From: Legionella cherrii | GTDB taxonomy: Bacteria > Pseudomonadota > Gammaproteobacteria > Legionellales > Legionellaceae | DNA: 64,000 nt | Direction of reading: 5' to 3' | Assembly: GCF_900635815.1 (NCBI RefSeq) | Contig: NZ_LR134173.1 | Location: 3,008,001-3,072,000 of the forward strand | Part shown: positions 34,935 through 46,242 of the stretch, piece by piece | How the letters are laid out: every line of letters begins with the position of its first letter | Numbering within the stretch: the stretch's first letter is position 1 | Made by a program: the position numbers and the translations under genes | Notes under the pieces: model-generated | Told to the model about the DNA's origin: nothing | Seen by the model: the letters and a program-made list of their open reading frames with translations, nothing else | The model's database searches: none

Positions 34935-36281
34935 TCAAATCTCGGATTGGTGAGGATCAAACGCATCCCTGACTGCATCAGCAAATAAGTTGATTGCCAA
35001 TACCAACAAAAACATAAAAACAAAAGCAGCCAACATAGGCCACCAAATGACTGGATTACGTGCCAACTCAAGCCGTGCGCTGTTGATCATATTTCCCCAA
35101 CTTATGGTCATGGGTGAAACACCTACTCCCACATAAGAAAGCAATGCCTCCGCCATAACCAGAAAACTAAAATCCAATACAAGGGTAATCACCACGATAT
35201 GCATCACATTAGGTAATAAGTGCTTTCGAATAATAGTGAACCAATTTGAACCCAACGCTCGTGCTGCCTGAACATAATCTACCTCCCGTAATTTGAGAGT
35301 CTCCGCACGTAATAGTCGACATAAACTAGTCCAACTGGTTACTCCAAGAATAAAACAAAGTGCTAATAAACGTGCATCCGCACTTTGAGCTAGAGTGGTA
35401 AACTGCTCAGGATGATTGGTGATATAAACTTGCAAGGATAAAACTGAAGCAGTAATCAATAAAACTCCAGGAATAGAACTTAGAGTAGTGTAAGCATACT
35501 GAATCAAATCATCTGCCAACCCACCGAAATATCCTGCAACAACCCCTAAAAATAAAGCCAAAGGCAACATAAATAAAGTAGTTAACAGACCAATAACTAA
35601 ACCAGTACGTATGCTTTTAATAGTAAAATAAAAAATATCTTGTCCAATTTGACCTGTACCCAATACATGGAATGTTCTTGAAAGTTCATAAGCAAGCACA
35701 ATAAAAAATGTAAGCAGGCTCAAAGTCACTAAGGTACTTAGGTTTGTAGGACTTAAAGCAAAACATGGTTTTAATCGTTTGAAGTACCGGATAGATATGG
35801 AAAAAATTCCTATCAACAAAGCGGTGAATAGACACCATGTTAAAGCATTCCAAATCGAACTCTTAATGACCTCGCTCTTTTCCGCTTCGGTTTTAATTCG
35901 TTTACTCGGATAAACAAGCACTGGGTATATTTGTTTGACTACGCCATTCACTAAGGTCGTTTCACTGATAAACTGTCTTAAAGCCAAAGGAGCTGAATAA
36001 GTTTTTTCAGAGATTTCATCTATAGGGGACAAGATTCTATCCAACACCGTAGTTGATGTTTCTGCCTCTTTCTTTACTGCCGTCAAATGAATGGAGTCCA
36101 GTACGCCAATGGTAATAAAAAACAACAGGATGATGCCCGCGCTTACAGCAATTGGACGACGTAAAATTAAGGTAAAAGATCGCCTGATATGTTGTTTACG
36201 TAGGCTCCATAAAATAACCAGCACACTTAAGGTTAATAAAGTGAGAAAACATTTATCCGTCCATAGAAATTCAAAAGTCAT
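34935..36281 (-). CDS. oligopeptide-type ABC transporter permease (OppC-like, long N-terminus)
   Basis: The 448-residue protein is longer than the usual 300-residue OppC, because of an N-terminal extension of about 130-200 residues with two more membrane helices and a periplasmic loop (residues about 60-135). The C-terminal 250 residues hold the permease core, with the EAA motif EVDYVQAARALGSNWFTIIR and the downstream helices. With the OppB-like gene it would form the pore of a peptide importer. No ATPase gene is nearby, so this subunit is encoded elsewhere. It lies downstream of the OppB-like gene, separated by a spacer containing a repeat copy. Confidence 0.85.
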   Translation of the reverse strand: MTFEFLWTDKCFLTLLTLSVLVILWSLRKQHIRRSFTLILRRPIAVSAGIILLFFITIGVLDSIHLTAVKKEAETSTTVLDRILSPIDEISEKTYSAPLALRQFISETTLVNGVVKQIYPVLVYPSKRIKTEAEKSEVIKSSIWNALTWCLFTALLIGIFSISIRYFKRLKPCFALSPTNLSTLVTLSLLTFFIVLAYELSRTFHVLGTGQIGQDIFYFTIKSIRTGLVIGLLTTLFMLPLALFLGVVAGYFGGLADDLIQYAYTTLSSIPGVLLITASVLSLQVYITNHPEQFTTLAQSADARLLALCFILGVTSWTSLCRLLRAETLKLREVDYVQAARALGSNWFTIIRKHLLPNVMHIVVITLVLDFSFLVMAEALLSYVGVGVSPMTISWGNMINSARLELARNPVIWWPMLAAFVFMFLLVLAINLFADAVRDAFDPHQSEI

Positions 36282-36318
36282 TTTTTCTTCTCATCTAATC
36301 TTATCACTCCCACAAAAA

Positions 36319-36372
36319 TAGCCCGGGTGCAGCGCTATTGACTAAATGGCAATACCGCTTCACTTAACCAGG
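36319..36372 (+). repeat. dispersed intergenic repeat copy (TAGCCCGGGTGCAGCG type)
   Basis: Starts TAGCCCGGGTGCAGCGCTAT and lies between the two permease genes. Shorter than other copies; the right end is not clear. Confidence 0.45.
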
Positions 36373-36378
36373 TTACTT

Positions 36379-37356
36379 TTAGGATAATTTCACCCTGGGA
36401 TCGACCAACATATAAGATAAATCCGTGAGTACTAAACCGACAATGTAAAGAATGGAACCCAAAAATACCATTGCCCTCACAATTGCAAAATCTTGTTGCT
36501 GAATGGCATCAATTGTATAACTTCCTAAGCCTGGCACACCAAAAAAAGACTCCAAGATTAAACTGCCCATAAATAGAGAGGGAATAATAACCACAATACC
36601 AGTTAATATAGGGAGCATTGCATTTTTTAATACGTGTTTAAACATGACCTTTTGTTCCGACAATCCCTTGGCTCTGGCAGTTTTAACATAATCTTTATGC
36701 ATTTCTTCCAAAAATAAAGTCCGATACCAACGTGCACCAGCTCCCAATCCGCTAAGCACAGCCACTGTAATGGGCAAAATAACGAATTTCACCGCTTCAA
36801 AACCGCCGTCATAACCTGATATGGGAACTAGACGTAATATTTTACCGAAAATATATTGTCCCCCAATAATATAAAACAAACTGGAAATTGACATTAAAAT
36901 AATACAAATCACCACCCCGGATAAATCTAGATAACTTGCACGAAAAAATGCCATTGCCATAGCAACAATGATGTTGCTCATTACTTCCAAAAGTAAAACA
37001 GGTAATGCAATAGAAAGACTCGGCCACATCCTGTAAGTAATATCCTCGCTAATATCTCGCCCTGAATCAGAAACACCAAAATTAAAAGTAAAAAGTTTCA
37101 TCGACTTTTGGAAAAATAAAGTTGATTTTATTTTCTGTATTCCATTTTTTTCCTCATTATAAAATAAGGGTAAATTATAGCCATGCGCCATTTTCCAATC
37201 ATCAATCACTTGTTGTTCAACGTGTTTTTGCCCTAGATGCATACGCGCAATATCATCGGGTGTGTTCACCATAAAAAACAAAATAAAGGTAAGAACATTG
37301 ATCCCAAAAAGAATAGGAATTGAATAAATAATTCGTCTTAGTAAGTACTTCATCAT
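36379..37356 (-). CDS. peptide-type ABC transporter permease (OppB-like)
   Basis: The 325-residue protein has about six membrane helices and the EAA motif KDYVKTARAKGLSEQKVMFKH. N-terminal and C-terminal features (MMKYLLRRIIYSIPILFGIN and LSYMLVDPRVKLS) are typical of OppB/DppB. It overlaps the binding-protein gene by four bases (ATGA). Together with the OppC-like permease and the binding protein it makes an importer for peptides or similar compounds. A role in taking up peptides for growth in host cells is plausible, but not shown. Confidence 0.9.
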   Translation of the reverse strand: MMKYLLRRIIYSIPILFGINVLTFILFFMVNTPDDIARMHLGQKHVEQQVIDDWKMAHGYNLPLFYNEEKNGIQKIKSTLFFQKSMKLFTFNFGVSDSGRDISEDITYRMWPSLSIALPVLLLEVMSNIIVAMAMAFFRASYLDLSGVVICIILMSISSLFYIIGGQYIFGKILRLVPISGYDGGFEAVKFVILPITVAVLSGLGAGARWYRTLFLEEMHKDYVKTARAKGLSEQKVMFKHVLKNAMLPILTGIVVIIPSLFMGSLILESFFGVPGLGSYTIDAIQQQDFAIVRAMVFLGSILYIVGLVLTDLSYMLVDPRVKLS

Positions 37357-39545
37357 GATATATAAGCCCTTTCTGCCGGTTTTTTTTCTTTCTTATGATA
37401 AGCAATGATTAAAGGAAAAATCAGCATGAGAATAAGCAAAAACAATAACCCTAAGGGCCAAAAAATCGGTTGATTCCAGGCCTGCCTCAATTGATTTCGT
37501 TCAGGTACATTGATCGCTGTATATTTGAGTGTTGCAAAAGACATTGTGTTTGGTTTAACCCGTGAAACCCAAGACTGTGATAAAAGGAATTCTTCTGGAT
37601 GTATTCCCCATATCCAGGGAGCGTCATGCCGAACAATATTAACCATGGTATCGATAATCTGCTGCCTTTGGGGATCATTTTCTCTATTTTTCATTAAATT
37701 AAAGAGACGATCAAATTCGGGATTTTGATAATTGGCAGTATTTTCACCACCAAATTTTACTTTGCCATTGCCTCCATATAATTGAAATAAAAAATTTTCT
37801 GGATCCGGGTAATCTGCTACCCACCCCCAACTGAATATTTGCGTATCTCCCGTACGCATTTTTTCTTGAAACCGGTTATATAAAGTTGCCCTTACATTTA
37901 AATCAATTCCTATTTGAGCATATTGTTTGCGCATCCAATCAAATAAGGCTTTGTCTTCAGGACCTCCGGTTGTCGTCACATCATAATGCAAAATCAAATG
38001 TTTCCCTGTGGCTGGATCAACTCCATCAGGATATCCTGCTTCAGACATAAGCTTTTTGGCATCACTGATTGGCCGTCGCACTGCTTCACCATCGACCCAT
38101 TGATAAACATAAGGATTAATTCCCTCCTTCCCTTCTCTATAACCAAAAATGCCAGGTGGGATTGGCCCTTGGGCGGCCACACCGCGTCCATTATAAAAAA
38201 TAGCTATATTCTCATCATAATTTACCGCGATTGAAATGGCCTGTCTCAACTTGCGGGCACGTTCACTCGAGCCTCCGACAACGCTATCAAGCATATTAAA
38301 ACCCATATAGTAGGTGCTCGGTTGAAAGGTTTGCGTCAGGTATATTTGTTTTTTTTGCATTTCTGGTGTGAGTTCTGCTTTACCGTATTGATTAATATGA
38401 ATGGCTTGATCAAAACTGTCGTTACCAATCGCAGAGCTATCATAATAGCCTTGCAAAAATTTGTTCCAACGAGGAATGGACTCTTTTTCCAAGGTATAAA
38501 TTGCTTTTTCAATTAACGGCAACCGTTTTCCTGCATTATCCATATACCCTAATTTCCTATCTTCATCTGAACCGGTACTTGGATAATAATCCTCGCGAAA
38601 ATTGGGATTTTTTTGCAGTACCATTCTGCGATTCGGATTATTTTTAACCAACATAAACGGCCCCGTTCCAACGGGATACCAACCCAAGGTAATATTTTTA
38701 TCCGTCATTCCGGGTTGAGCATAAAAAAGATCAACTTCCCATGGAACAGGCGCAAAAAAACTCATAGCCAACCAAAATAAAAATTGGGTATATTCCCCTT
38801 TCAAAGTAATCTCAAAGGAATAATCATCTAGTTTTTTAAGCCCTTTCAAAGAATATTCCCGTAAATCGGTATATTGATTACCACCAGGGAGCGTTTTGCC
38901 GTATTCTTTAAAACCTACAATATAGTCGCTCATTAACCCATAAATTGATGAACTGACAGCTGGATTTGCCAAACGTTTTATTTGATATATGTAATCGTCA
39001 ACAATCAATTCCCGGGTACCCGAATATTTAAAATCTGATAATTGATTAATACCTTCATCCTCTAAATAATCAGGTGATAAATGATGATAAAGGTATGCAC
39101 CTTTCTTATCTTTGGCGAATGCCGGATGGGGCTGATAATAAATTCCTTTTTTAATGGTGAGGGTATAAACAGTATAGGCCGGGGGTTCCTGGCCCTTTTC
39201 AGGCATTGTATTTCCTTGAACATCAAGATATCGCAGCTGAGGCATTTGCGCAGCAATCAATGGAGTTAATTGATAGGGCCGTTGAAAATAATCATATCCC
39301 AACAAAGGCTCATAAATTTGCGCAATAAACAAATACTCGTTTAATGAATAAGACAGTGCAGGATCGAGAGTTTTGGGTTGTTCCGAAAATGATGAATAAT
39401 AGATATTTTGATTGGCCTGACTTTGAGGATATGGATTATTCAATACCCAAGGCCAAGCATGAGCAAAGCTAATACTCTTGAAAAAAAGAATAATCAGAAC
39501 GATTCGTTGTGTTCGATTCAAAAAAATATCCTTATTCAAAACCAC
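37353..39545 (-). CDS. peptide-type ABC transporter substrate-binding protein (SBP_bac_5), tail-anchored
   Basis: The 730-residue protein begins with a signal peptide (ending SFAHA) and then has the family motif region EQPKTLDPALSYSLNEYLF and VYTLTIKKGIYY, plus GTGPFMLVKNNPNRRMVLQ. A hydrophobic helix near the C-terminus (PIFWPLGLLFLLILMLIFP) followed by a Lys-rich tail would anchor it to the inner membrane, which is unusual for binding proteins that are free or lipid-linked. No lipobox Cys is seen. The order binding protein, OppB, OppC is as in other Legionella-like clusters. Likely binds peptides or a peptide-like ligand; the ligand is unknown. Confidence 0.85.
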   Translation of the reverse strand: MVLNKDIFLNRTQRIVLIILFFKSISFAHAWPWVLNNPYPQSQANQNIYYSSFSEQPKTLDPALSYSLNEYLFIAQIYEPLLGYDYFQRPYQLTPLIAAQMPQLRYLDVQGNTMPEKGQEPPAYTVYTLTIKKGIYYQPHPAFAKDKKGAYLYHHLSPDYLEDEGINQLSDFKYSGTRELIVDDYIYQIKRLANPAVSSSIYGLMSDYIVGFKEYGKTLPGGNQYTDLREYSLKGLKKLDDYSFEITLKGEYTQFLFWLAMSFFAPVPWEVDLFYAQPGMTDKNITLGWYPVGTGPFMLVKNNPNRRMVLQKNPNFREDYYPSTGSDEDRKLGYMDNAGKRLPLIEKAIYTLEKESIPRWNKFLQGYYDSSAIGNDSFDQAIHINQYGKAELTPEMQKKQIYLTQTFQPSTYYMGFNMLDSVVGGSSERARKLRQAISIAVNYDENIAIFYNGRGVAAQGPIPPGIFGYREGKEGINPYVYQWVDGEAVRRPISDAKKLMSEAGYPDGVDPATGKHLILHYDVTTTGGPEDKALFDWMRKQYAQIGIDLNVRATLYNRFQEKMRTGDTQIFSWGWVADYPDPENFLFQLYGGNGKVKFGGENTANYQNPEFDRLFNLMKNRENDPQRQQIIDTMVNIVRHDAPWIWGIHPEEFLLSQSWVSRVKPNTMSFATLKYTAINVPERNQLRQAWNQPIFWPLGLLFLLILMLIFPLIIAYHKKEKKPAERAYIS

Positions 39546-39721
39546 CCTCTAGAGAAGCAAAACCATTCCCTCGTCCTAAAGGGCACCTTCTCCCCTATGG
39601 GGAGATGGGAAAATTATCATAAACTCAGCGTCTAAATATCCCCTCTCTTACCTGTGGGAAAGAGGCAGGAGTGAGGGTTGTTGTCACTCACTTCCTGTCT
39701 TAACGAACCCAAAGGAAATAT

Positions 39722-41743
<2,022 letters not shown>

Positions 41744-41800
41744 TCATTTCATCCGTATATTCTCAAACCAAAGGACTCATTGCATTTTAAAGATGCCTGG

Positions 41801-41945
41801 TAGCCCAGATGCAGCAGCGCCCCAGCCCTGCCGAGCATCACGAAGGATGCTCCCATCGTAGCATGGTGCTACGTTATAAAGAGCCCTCGCGATGCTCGAT
41901 AACGAGATTTTTCGTGGCGACGCCCTCACCTAGGCTACGATAACA
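41801..41945 (+). repeat. dispersed intergenic repeat region
   Basis: Starts TAGCCCAGATGCAGCAGCG and contains AAGAGCCCTCGCGATGCTCG, shared in part with 45463 (GAGAGCCCTCGCTGCCCTCC). It ends CTAGGCTACGATA, so the two ends pair (TAGCC at the left, GGCTA at the right). The region is GC-richer than its neighbours and encodes nothing. It lies between ligA and the lipase gene, filling most of the 287-base spacer. Confidence 0.55.
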
Positions 41946-42030
41946 TACTCATCCCCTTTTGAGGGGAGCAATTATCCTAAAACATTAGTTTATCATTAAA
42001 AAATATGCTATAGATACATGTCGATTCAAC

Positions 42031-42957
42031 ATGAACCGGGGCGTGATAAAAATGGATTTTAAACGTATCTTGATAACTGTGTTTTTGTTTTTATTCTCTT
42101 CATGGATTTATGCTCTCCCTCAGTCTAATAGAACCATCAATTTGGGCGTTGCATTTGTGCATGGCACAAATGATCACCGTGAAGATGCAGATGGAGAGTA
42201 TTGGAAAACTGATTTCATTGAAAGTATCGCTCAAGCACTTCCTAATCCGAAAAACTACTATGTTGTCCACTGTGATTACAGTAAATACATGTGGGATGAA
42301 GATGCTGCAGGATGTACTGCAAATCAATTATTAGATTTTATAGATCATAAAAAAATCGATGCTTTAATTCTCTACACTCATTCCAATGGTGGAAATGTAA
42401 TGCGTTGGATCCTATCGAATCCAACTTATGACAGTCGGTACCTGCGATTAAAAAACAAAATCAAAAAAATTGTCGCTCTAGCGCCTTCAAGTGGAGGAAC
42501 TCCGCTTGCTGACATACTCCTCAATGGAGGTATTTTTGAGGCCAGTTTGAGCTGGTTATTAGGTTATACGGGAGATGCAGTCAAACAACAACGTGTTGGT
42601 GACATGAGCATCTATAATGAAGAGCTTTTGTTGGGCACTAAAAATCGACCTTCCCTGCCCGTATCGTTTAATGCTGTTGTAGGGACTGACGTATCTGCCT
42701 CACCTTTTTCTTCAGCCAGTTATTGTAACGGTTATTTACTCAACAGCGGTTTAAAGATTTCCAAAGTCTATTTGGATTCCTGTGCGGATGGTTTTTTAAA
42801 TTGCAGTTCACAATCCGCTGCGGGTACTGTTTGGTTTTACGATAAGGAAGTAACAGAAGATGAGACTCCACTGAGTCACAATCAAAGCCGTCATTCATGT
42901 TTTGGGTTAGATAAGATACTAATTTCTGCTTTAGATTTAAAAGGAGTCGCGAAATGA
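42031..42957 (+). CDS. exported alpha/beta-hydrolase (lipase/esterase-like)
   Basis: A signal peptide (from Met8, MDFKRILITVFLFLFSSWIY, cleavage after Ala28) is followed by AFVHGTNDHRE (oxyanion loop), the nucleophile elbow LYTHSNGGN (Ser118), IVALAPSSGGTP, and a late Asp and His (NQSRHSCFGLD). This is a lipase or esterase fold. Several cysteines may form disulfides, as expected for an extracellular enzyme. It overlaps the next gene by four bases. In Legionella many secreted lipases leave by the type II system; that route is inferred here. Substrate unknown. Confidence 0.82.
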   Translation: MNRGVIKMDFKRILITVFLFLFSSWIYALPQSNRTINLGVAFVHGTNDHREDADGEYWKTDFIESIAQALPNPKNYYVVHCDYSKYMWDEDAAGCTANQLLDFIDHKKIDALILYTHSNGGNVMRWILSNPTYDSRYLRLKNKIKKIVALAPSSGGTPLADILLNGGIFEASLSWLLGYTGDAVKQQRVGDMSIYNEELLLGTKNRPSLPVSFNAVVGTDVSASPFSSASYCNGYLLNSGLKISKVYLDSCADGFLNCSSQSAAGTVWFYDKEVTEDETPLSHNQSRHSCFGLDKILISALDLKGVAK

Positions 42958-44132
42958 GAACTACACTTACCTTATTGTCTTTATTTTGTTGCTCACAAAT
43001 CAGCGCATTTACCCTACCACAAAATCCTATCAAATCTTATGATTGTGATATTTGCAGTAGTTTATCTCATGAACCCCTGCAGGCTCGTTGGAAGGTTTCC
43101 GGAAATTCTTTAAGTAAAGCTGAAAAGAATATTCAAAAAAGTTACAGTTACACGCAACAAATAACTGCCACTCAATTGCAACATGGCATCACCCTGCCCA
43201 TTAATGCGCCAGAATCAGTGCTGCGTATTGTCCCTTTACAAAAAAACAAATCCGTTCCTGCATTAGAAATAAAAAGTACCAACAGTCAATTCATGAACTT
43301 AAAAGATGCTTCTTCTTTGTACAGTCAGGATGATGCCGACGAATCACTTAAAATAGGTTCACATCAGACCATGCTGCAACTCAAACCCGAATTAGGCACG
43401 GGTAATTTCATAATCAAAAGTAAGCACCTTGATCCTGCAAGTGATGCAGATAAGTATCTAATTCATGTTTTTGAAAAATACTCCTTAATTCATTTGCTTA
43501 TCGAGCCTTCCGCTTTGCAATATCAATATGGAGATCAATTCAATGCACTCATTACCCTAAAAGATAATAGTACGTCCTATCCAGTGGATGATATCAACGC
43601 CTCATTGGTAGGTCCTGATAACCAGAACATTCCTCTCGAAATTAAAGAGGTAAAGCGTAATCAATTTAAGGCCAATGCCCTTTTGTCCTCTGATGAGAAC
43701 TCACATGGAGGAAATTGGTACATAGAAGTTGAGGTATCCGGCGAACTGGATGACAATACCCCGACTTATCGCAGTGGACGTGCCGCTTTTTCCTATTCAG
43801 TCCCGTCTGCCGGCCTCGTGAACATCAAAAAAGTATCTTCGAAACCACTAACCTTGGCAGCCACTGTAGAGGTAGCTACTGCAAGTCGCTATGCGTTACA
43901 AGGTATTTTATATAAGAAAAACACTAAAGGTGAGGATATTCCCGTCGAAACCGCCCAAAGTGCACAATGGCTTGCTCCAGGAAAGCAAACAATTCAATTT
44001 AGTTTTGACAATTTGGCTCATTTAGCAGAGGATCAGCTCTCAGTAGGTTACTTGCGTCTTATTGATTACGGGCAATTAAAAACGGTTTATCAATATGATC
44101 CGCCGATTAAACTCAGTCAACTTTTGGACTAA
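42954..44132 (+). CDS. exported DUF4785-like protein
   Basis: A signal peptide (MRTTLTLLSLFCCSQISA) is followed by a mature chain of about 375 residues that starts with a Cys pair (YDCDICSSL) and is rich in beta-strand patterns typical of immunoglobulin-like modules (for example IHLLIEPSALQYQYGDQF, NALITLKDN, NWYIEVEVSGEL). The overall pattern reminds me of the DUF4785 family of Legionella, which carries Ig-like repeats. It is translationally coupled to the lipase gene (4-base overlap), so it may assist or accompany it. RmuC follows after 3 bases. Function unknown. Confidence 0.7.
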   Translation: MRTTLTLLSLFCCSQISAFTLPQNPIKSYDCDICSSLSHEPLQARWKVSGNSLSKAEKNIQKSYSYTQQITATQLQHGITLPINAPESVLRIVPLQKNKSVPALEIKSTNSQFMNLKDASSLYSQDDADESLKIGSHQTMLQLKPELGTGNFIIKSKHLDPASDADKYLIHVFEKYSLIHLLIEPSALQYQYGDQFNALITLKDNSTSYPVDDINASLVGPDNQNIPLEIKEVKRNQFKANALLSSDENSHGGNWYIEVEVSGELDDNTPTYRSGRAAFSYSVPSAGLVNIKKVSSKPLTLAATVEVATASRYALQGILYKKNTKGEDIPVETAQSAQWLAPGKQTIQFSFDNLAHLAEDQLSVGYLRLIDYGQLKTVYQYDPPIKLSQLLD

Positions 44133-44135
44133 TGA

Positions 44136-45350
44136 ATGCAATTTTTATCTTCAATCACTTTAATTGAGGGCTCGGCGTGTGCTTTAGTCCTCCACTTTCT
44201 ATTTTTAATTTGGTTTTTGATACAACAAAACCAGCAAAAAAAACGGAATGAGCAGTTACACGAAAAGACTCTTGAAGCATTTACTACACAATTGCATCAA
44301 CTCCATCTGAATGTAAATGAGAAAATAGCTCAAGGACAATTAATAACGCAACAAATCATCCATGATACCGTCCCCAAACAAATGACTGAAGTACGCGAAC
44401 AAATAAACCATAGCTTTAAACAACATGCCAGCGCCCTCACCTCTCATTTACAGTTGCTAACTGAAGAGATTCGCAATCATCTGCATGGGTTAACGCAACA
44501 AGTAAATCATAAATTAACTGAAGGTTTTGAAAAAACTTCCGCCACATTTATCGATGTGGTAAAACGCTTAACCATCATTGATGAGGCCCAAAAGAAAATC
44601 ACTGAATTATCCAATCATGTAGTCAGCCTGCAAGATGTTTTGGTTGATAAAAAAGCACGTGGCGCATTTGGTGAGGTACAGCTCGAAACCTTAATTAGTA
44701 ACATGATTCCCCCCAATCATTTTGCAATGCAATATACTCTGGATAATCAAAAACGTGCCGATTGCATATTATTCTTGCCTGAGCCTACGGGCAATGTAGT
44801 GATTGATGCCAAGTTTCCGCTAGAAACCTACCAGCGGCTTATCAATGTGGATGCAGGTTCAAGTGAAAAAAAATCACTGCAACAACAATTTCGTCAAGAC
44901 ATCCAAAAACATATTAAAGACATTGCTGAAAAATACATCGTTCCTGGCGAAACAACTGATGGCGCCATGATGTTTATTCCTGCGGAATCCATCTTTGCAG
45001 AAATTCATGCCAATTATCCAGATTTGATTTCTCTGTCCCAAAGATTAAAAGTATGGCTTGTTTCCCCTAGTACATTAATGGCAGTTCTAACTACTGCTAA
45101 GGCAGTACTTAAAGACGATGCAACACGCAAACAAGTTCATATCATTCAAAAACACTTACAAGCTCTGGCCGATGATTTCCAACGTTTTGAAAAAAGAATG
45201 GATAACCTTTCCAGACACATTGACCAGGCCCATAAAGATGTCAGTGAGGTGAATACTTCCGCTAAAAAAATTACTTCACGCTTCCAAAAAATTGAATCGG
45301 TAGATATAGAGTTAGATGAGTTAGGACTTATTGAAACCGATGAGAGCTAA
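44136..45350 (+). CDS. rmuC: DNA recombination protein RmuC
   Basis: The 404-residue protein has an N-terminal membrane helix (ACALVLHFLFLIWFLI), a long coiled-coil region (about 35-160) and a nuclease-like RmuC domain (GAFGEVQLETLISNMI, VIDAKFPLETY, IHANYPDLI). RmuC limits inversion recombination at short inverted repeats. All regions look intact. It starts three bases after the DUF4785-like gene, so it is transcribed with two secreted-protein genes, an odd pairing. Confidence 0.92.
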   Translation: MQFLSSITLIEGSACALVLHFLFLIWFLIQQNQQKKRNEQLHEKTLEAFTTQLHQLHLNVNEKIAQGQLITQQIIHDTVPKQMTEVREQINHSFKQHASALTSHLQLLTEEIRNHLHGLTQQVNHKLTEGFEKTSATFIDVVKRLTIIDEAQKKITELSNHVVSLQDVLVDKKARGAFGEVQLETLISNMIPPNHFAMQYTLDNQKRADCILFLPEPTGNVVIDAKFPLETYQRLINVDAGSSEKKSLQQQFRQDIQKHIKDIAEKYIVPGETTDGAMMFIPAESIFAEIHANYPDLISLSQRLKVWLVSPSTLMAVLTTAKAVLKDDATRKQVHIIQKHLQALADDFQRFEKRMDNLSRHIDQAHKDVSEVNTSAKKITSRFQKIESVDIELDELGLIETDES

Positions 45351-45378
45351 TGTTGGATGATACATCCTCGACAATTTG

Positions 45379-45490
45379 TAGCCTGGATGAAGCACAGCGG
45401 GACCTACCTCATCCCGAGGATGAGCGTGACATCTTTCGCAGTAGTACCGTGTGATGCTCAGAGAGCCCTCGCTGCCCTCCGATGACGTCA
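45379..45490 (+). repeat. dispersed intergenic repeat copy
   Basis: Starts TAGCCTGGATGAAGCACAGCG and includes TCATCCCGAGGATGAGCGTG and GAGAGCCCTCGCTGCCCTCC, shared in part with 41880. It lies in the 160-base gap between rmuC and the pentapeptide gene. Confidence 0.55.
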
Positions 45491-45509
45491 AGTTCAAAGA
45501 GAAAATTGA

Positions 45510-46127
45510 ATGACAACCCTATTTAATGAAAATACATACATCAATCAAACGTTCACACAATTAAGTATTGAAAAGGAACGAATTGAGCGCCTCGACTTTG
45601 AAAATTGCCAATTTAAACAATGCAAATTTATCGACATTATTTTCAGCCATACAAAATTCACTGAATGTGATTTTGAATCCTGCGATCTTTCTTTAGCAAA
45701 ATTTCCAGGCTGCAAATTCTCTGAGGTCGCCTTTAAAAATTCAAAACTTATTGGAATAAACTGGACTGAATTATGTTGGCCTTTGGTCAAGCTAAGAAGT
45801 CCCCTCTATTTTTATAACAGCAACTTAAGCCACTCCAGTTTTTATGGATTAGAACTCTCAAATTTAATTATTGAAGAATGTAAAGCCCATGACATTGATT
45901 TTAGAGAGGCCAATCTAAGTTATGCAAGTTTTGTAAACACCGACTTGCTGAACAGTCTGTTTCTTCATACCGATCTAAGCGCTGCAGATTTCACGAATGC
46001 CATCAACTACACAATTGACCCGCATGAAAATAAAATCAAACACGCACGTTTTTCTTTCCCAGACGTCATCGCTTTGTTACATCATTTTGATATAAAAATA
46101 AATGACTGGCCCGAGCTTGATGGCTAG
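45510..46127 (+). CDS. pentapeptide-repeat protein
   Basis: The 205-residue protein repeats A(D/N)LXX-type five-residue units with a central Leu/Phe, for example FENCQFKQCKFIDIIF, FTECDFESCDLSLAKF, FREANLSYASFVNTDLLN and FLHTDLSAADFTNA. This forms a right-handed beta-helix. The final 35 residues (TIDPHENKIKHARFSFPDVI, then ALLHHFDIK) cap the helix. Members range from gyrase-protecting Qnr proteins to unknown roles. Nothing here fixes a target. No signal peptide. It stands alone. Confidence 0.85.
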   Translation: MTTLFNENTYINQTFTQLSIEKERIERLDFENCQFKQCKFIDIIFSHTKFTECDFESCDLSLAKFPGCKFSEVAFKNSKLIGINWTELCWPLVKLRSPLYFYNSNLSHSSFYGLELSNLIIEECKAHDIDFREANLSYASFVNTDLLNSLFLHTDLSAADFTNAINYTIDPHENKIKHARFSFPDVIALLHHFDIKINDWPELDG

Positions 46128-46242
46128 CAGAACTGATTTTTAAAATAGTCTTGATCCAAGAACCAATATATTTTGCTCCTCTGTTCCCCCTGCTAAAAAA
46201 AATATTTTATAATTATCATAAGATGTCTATAAAGCACCCTAT

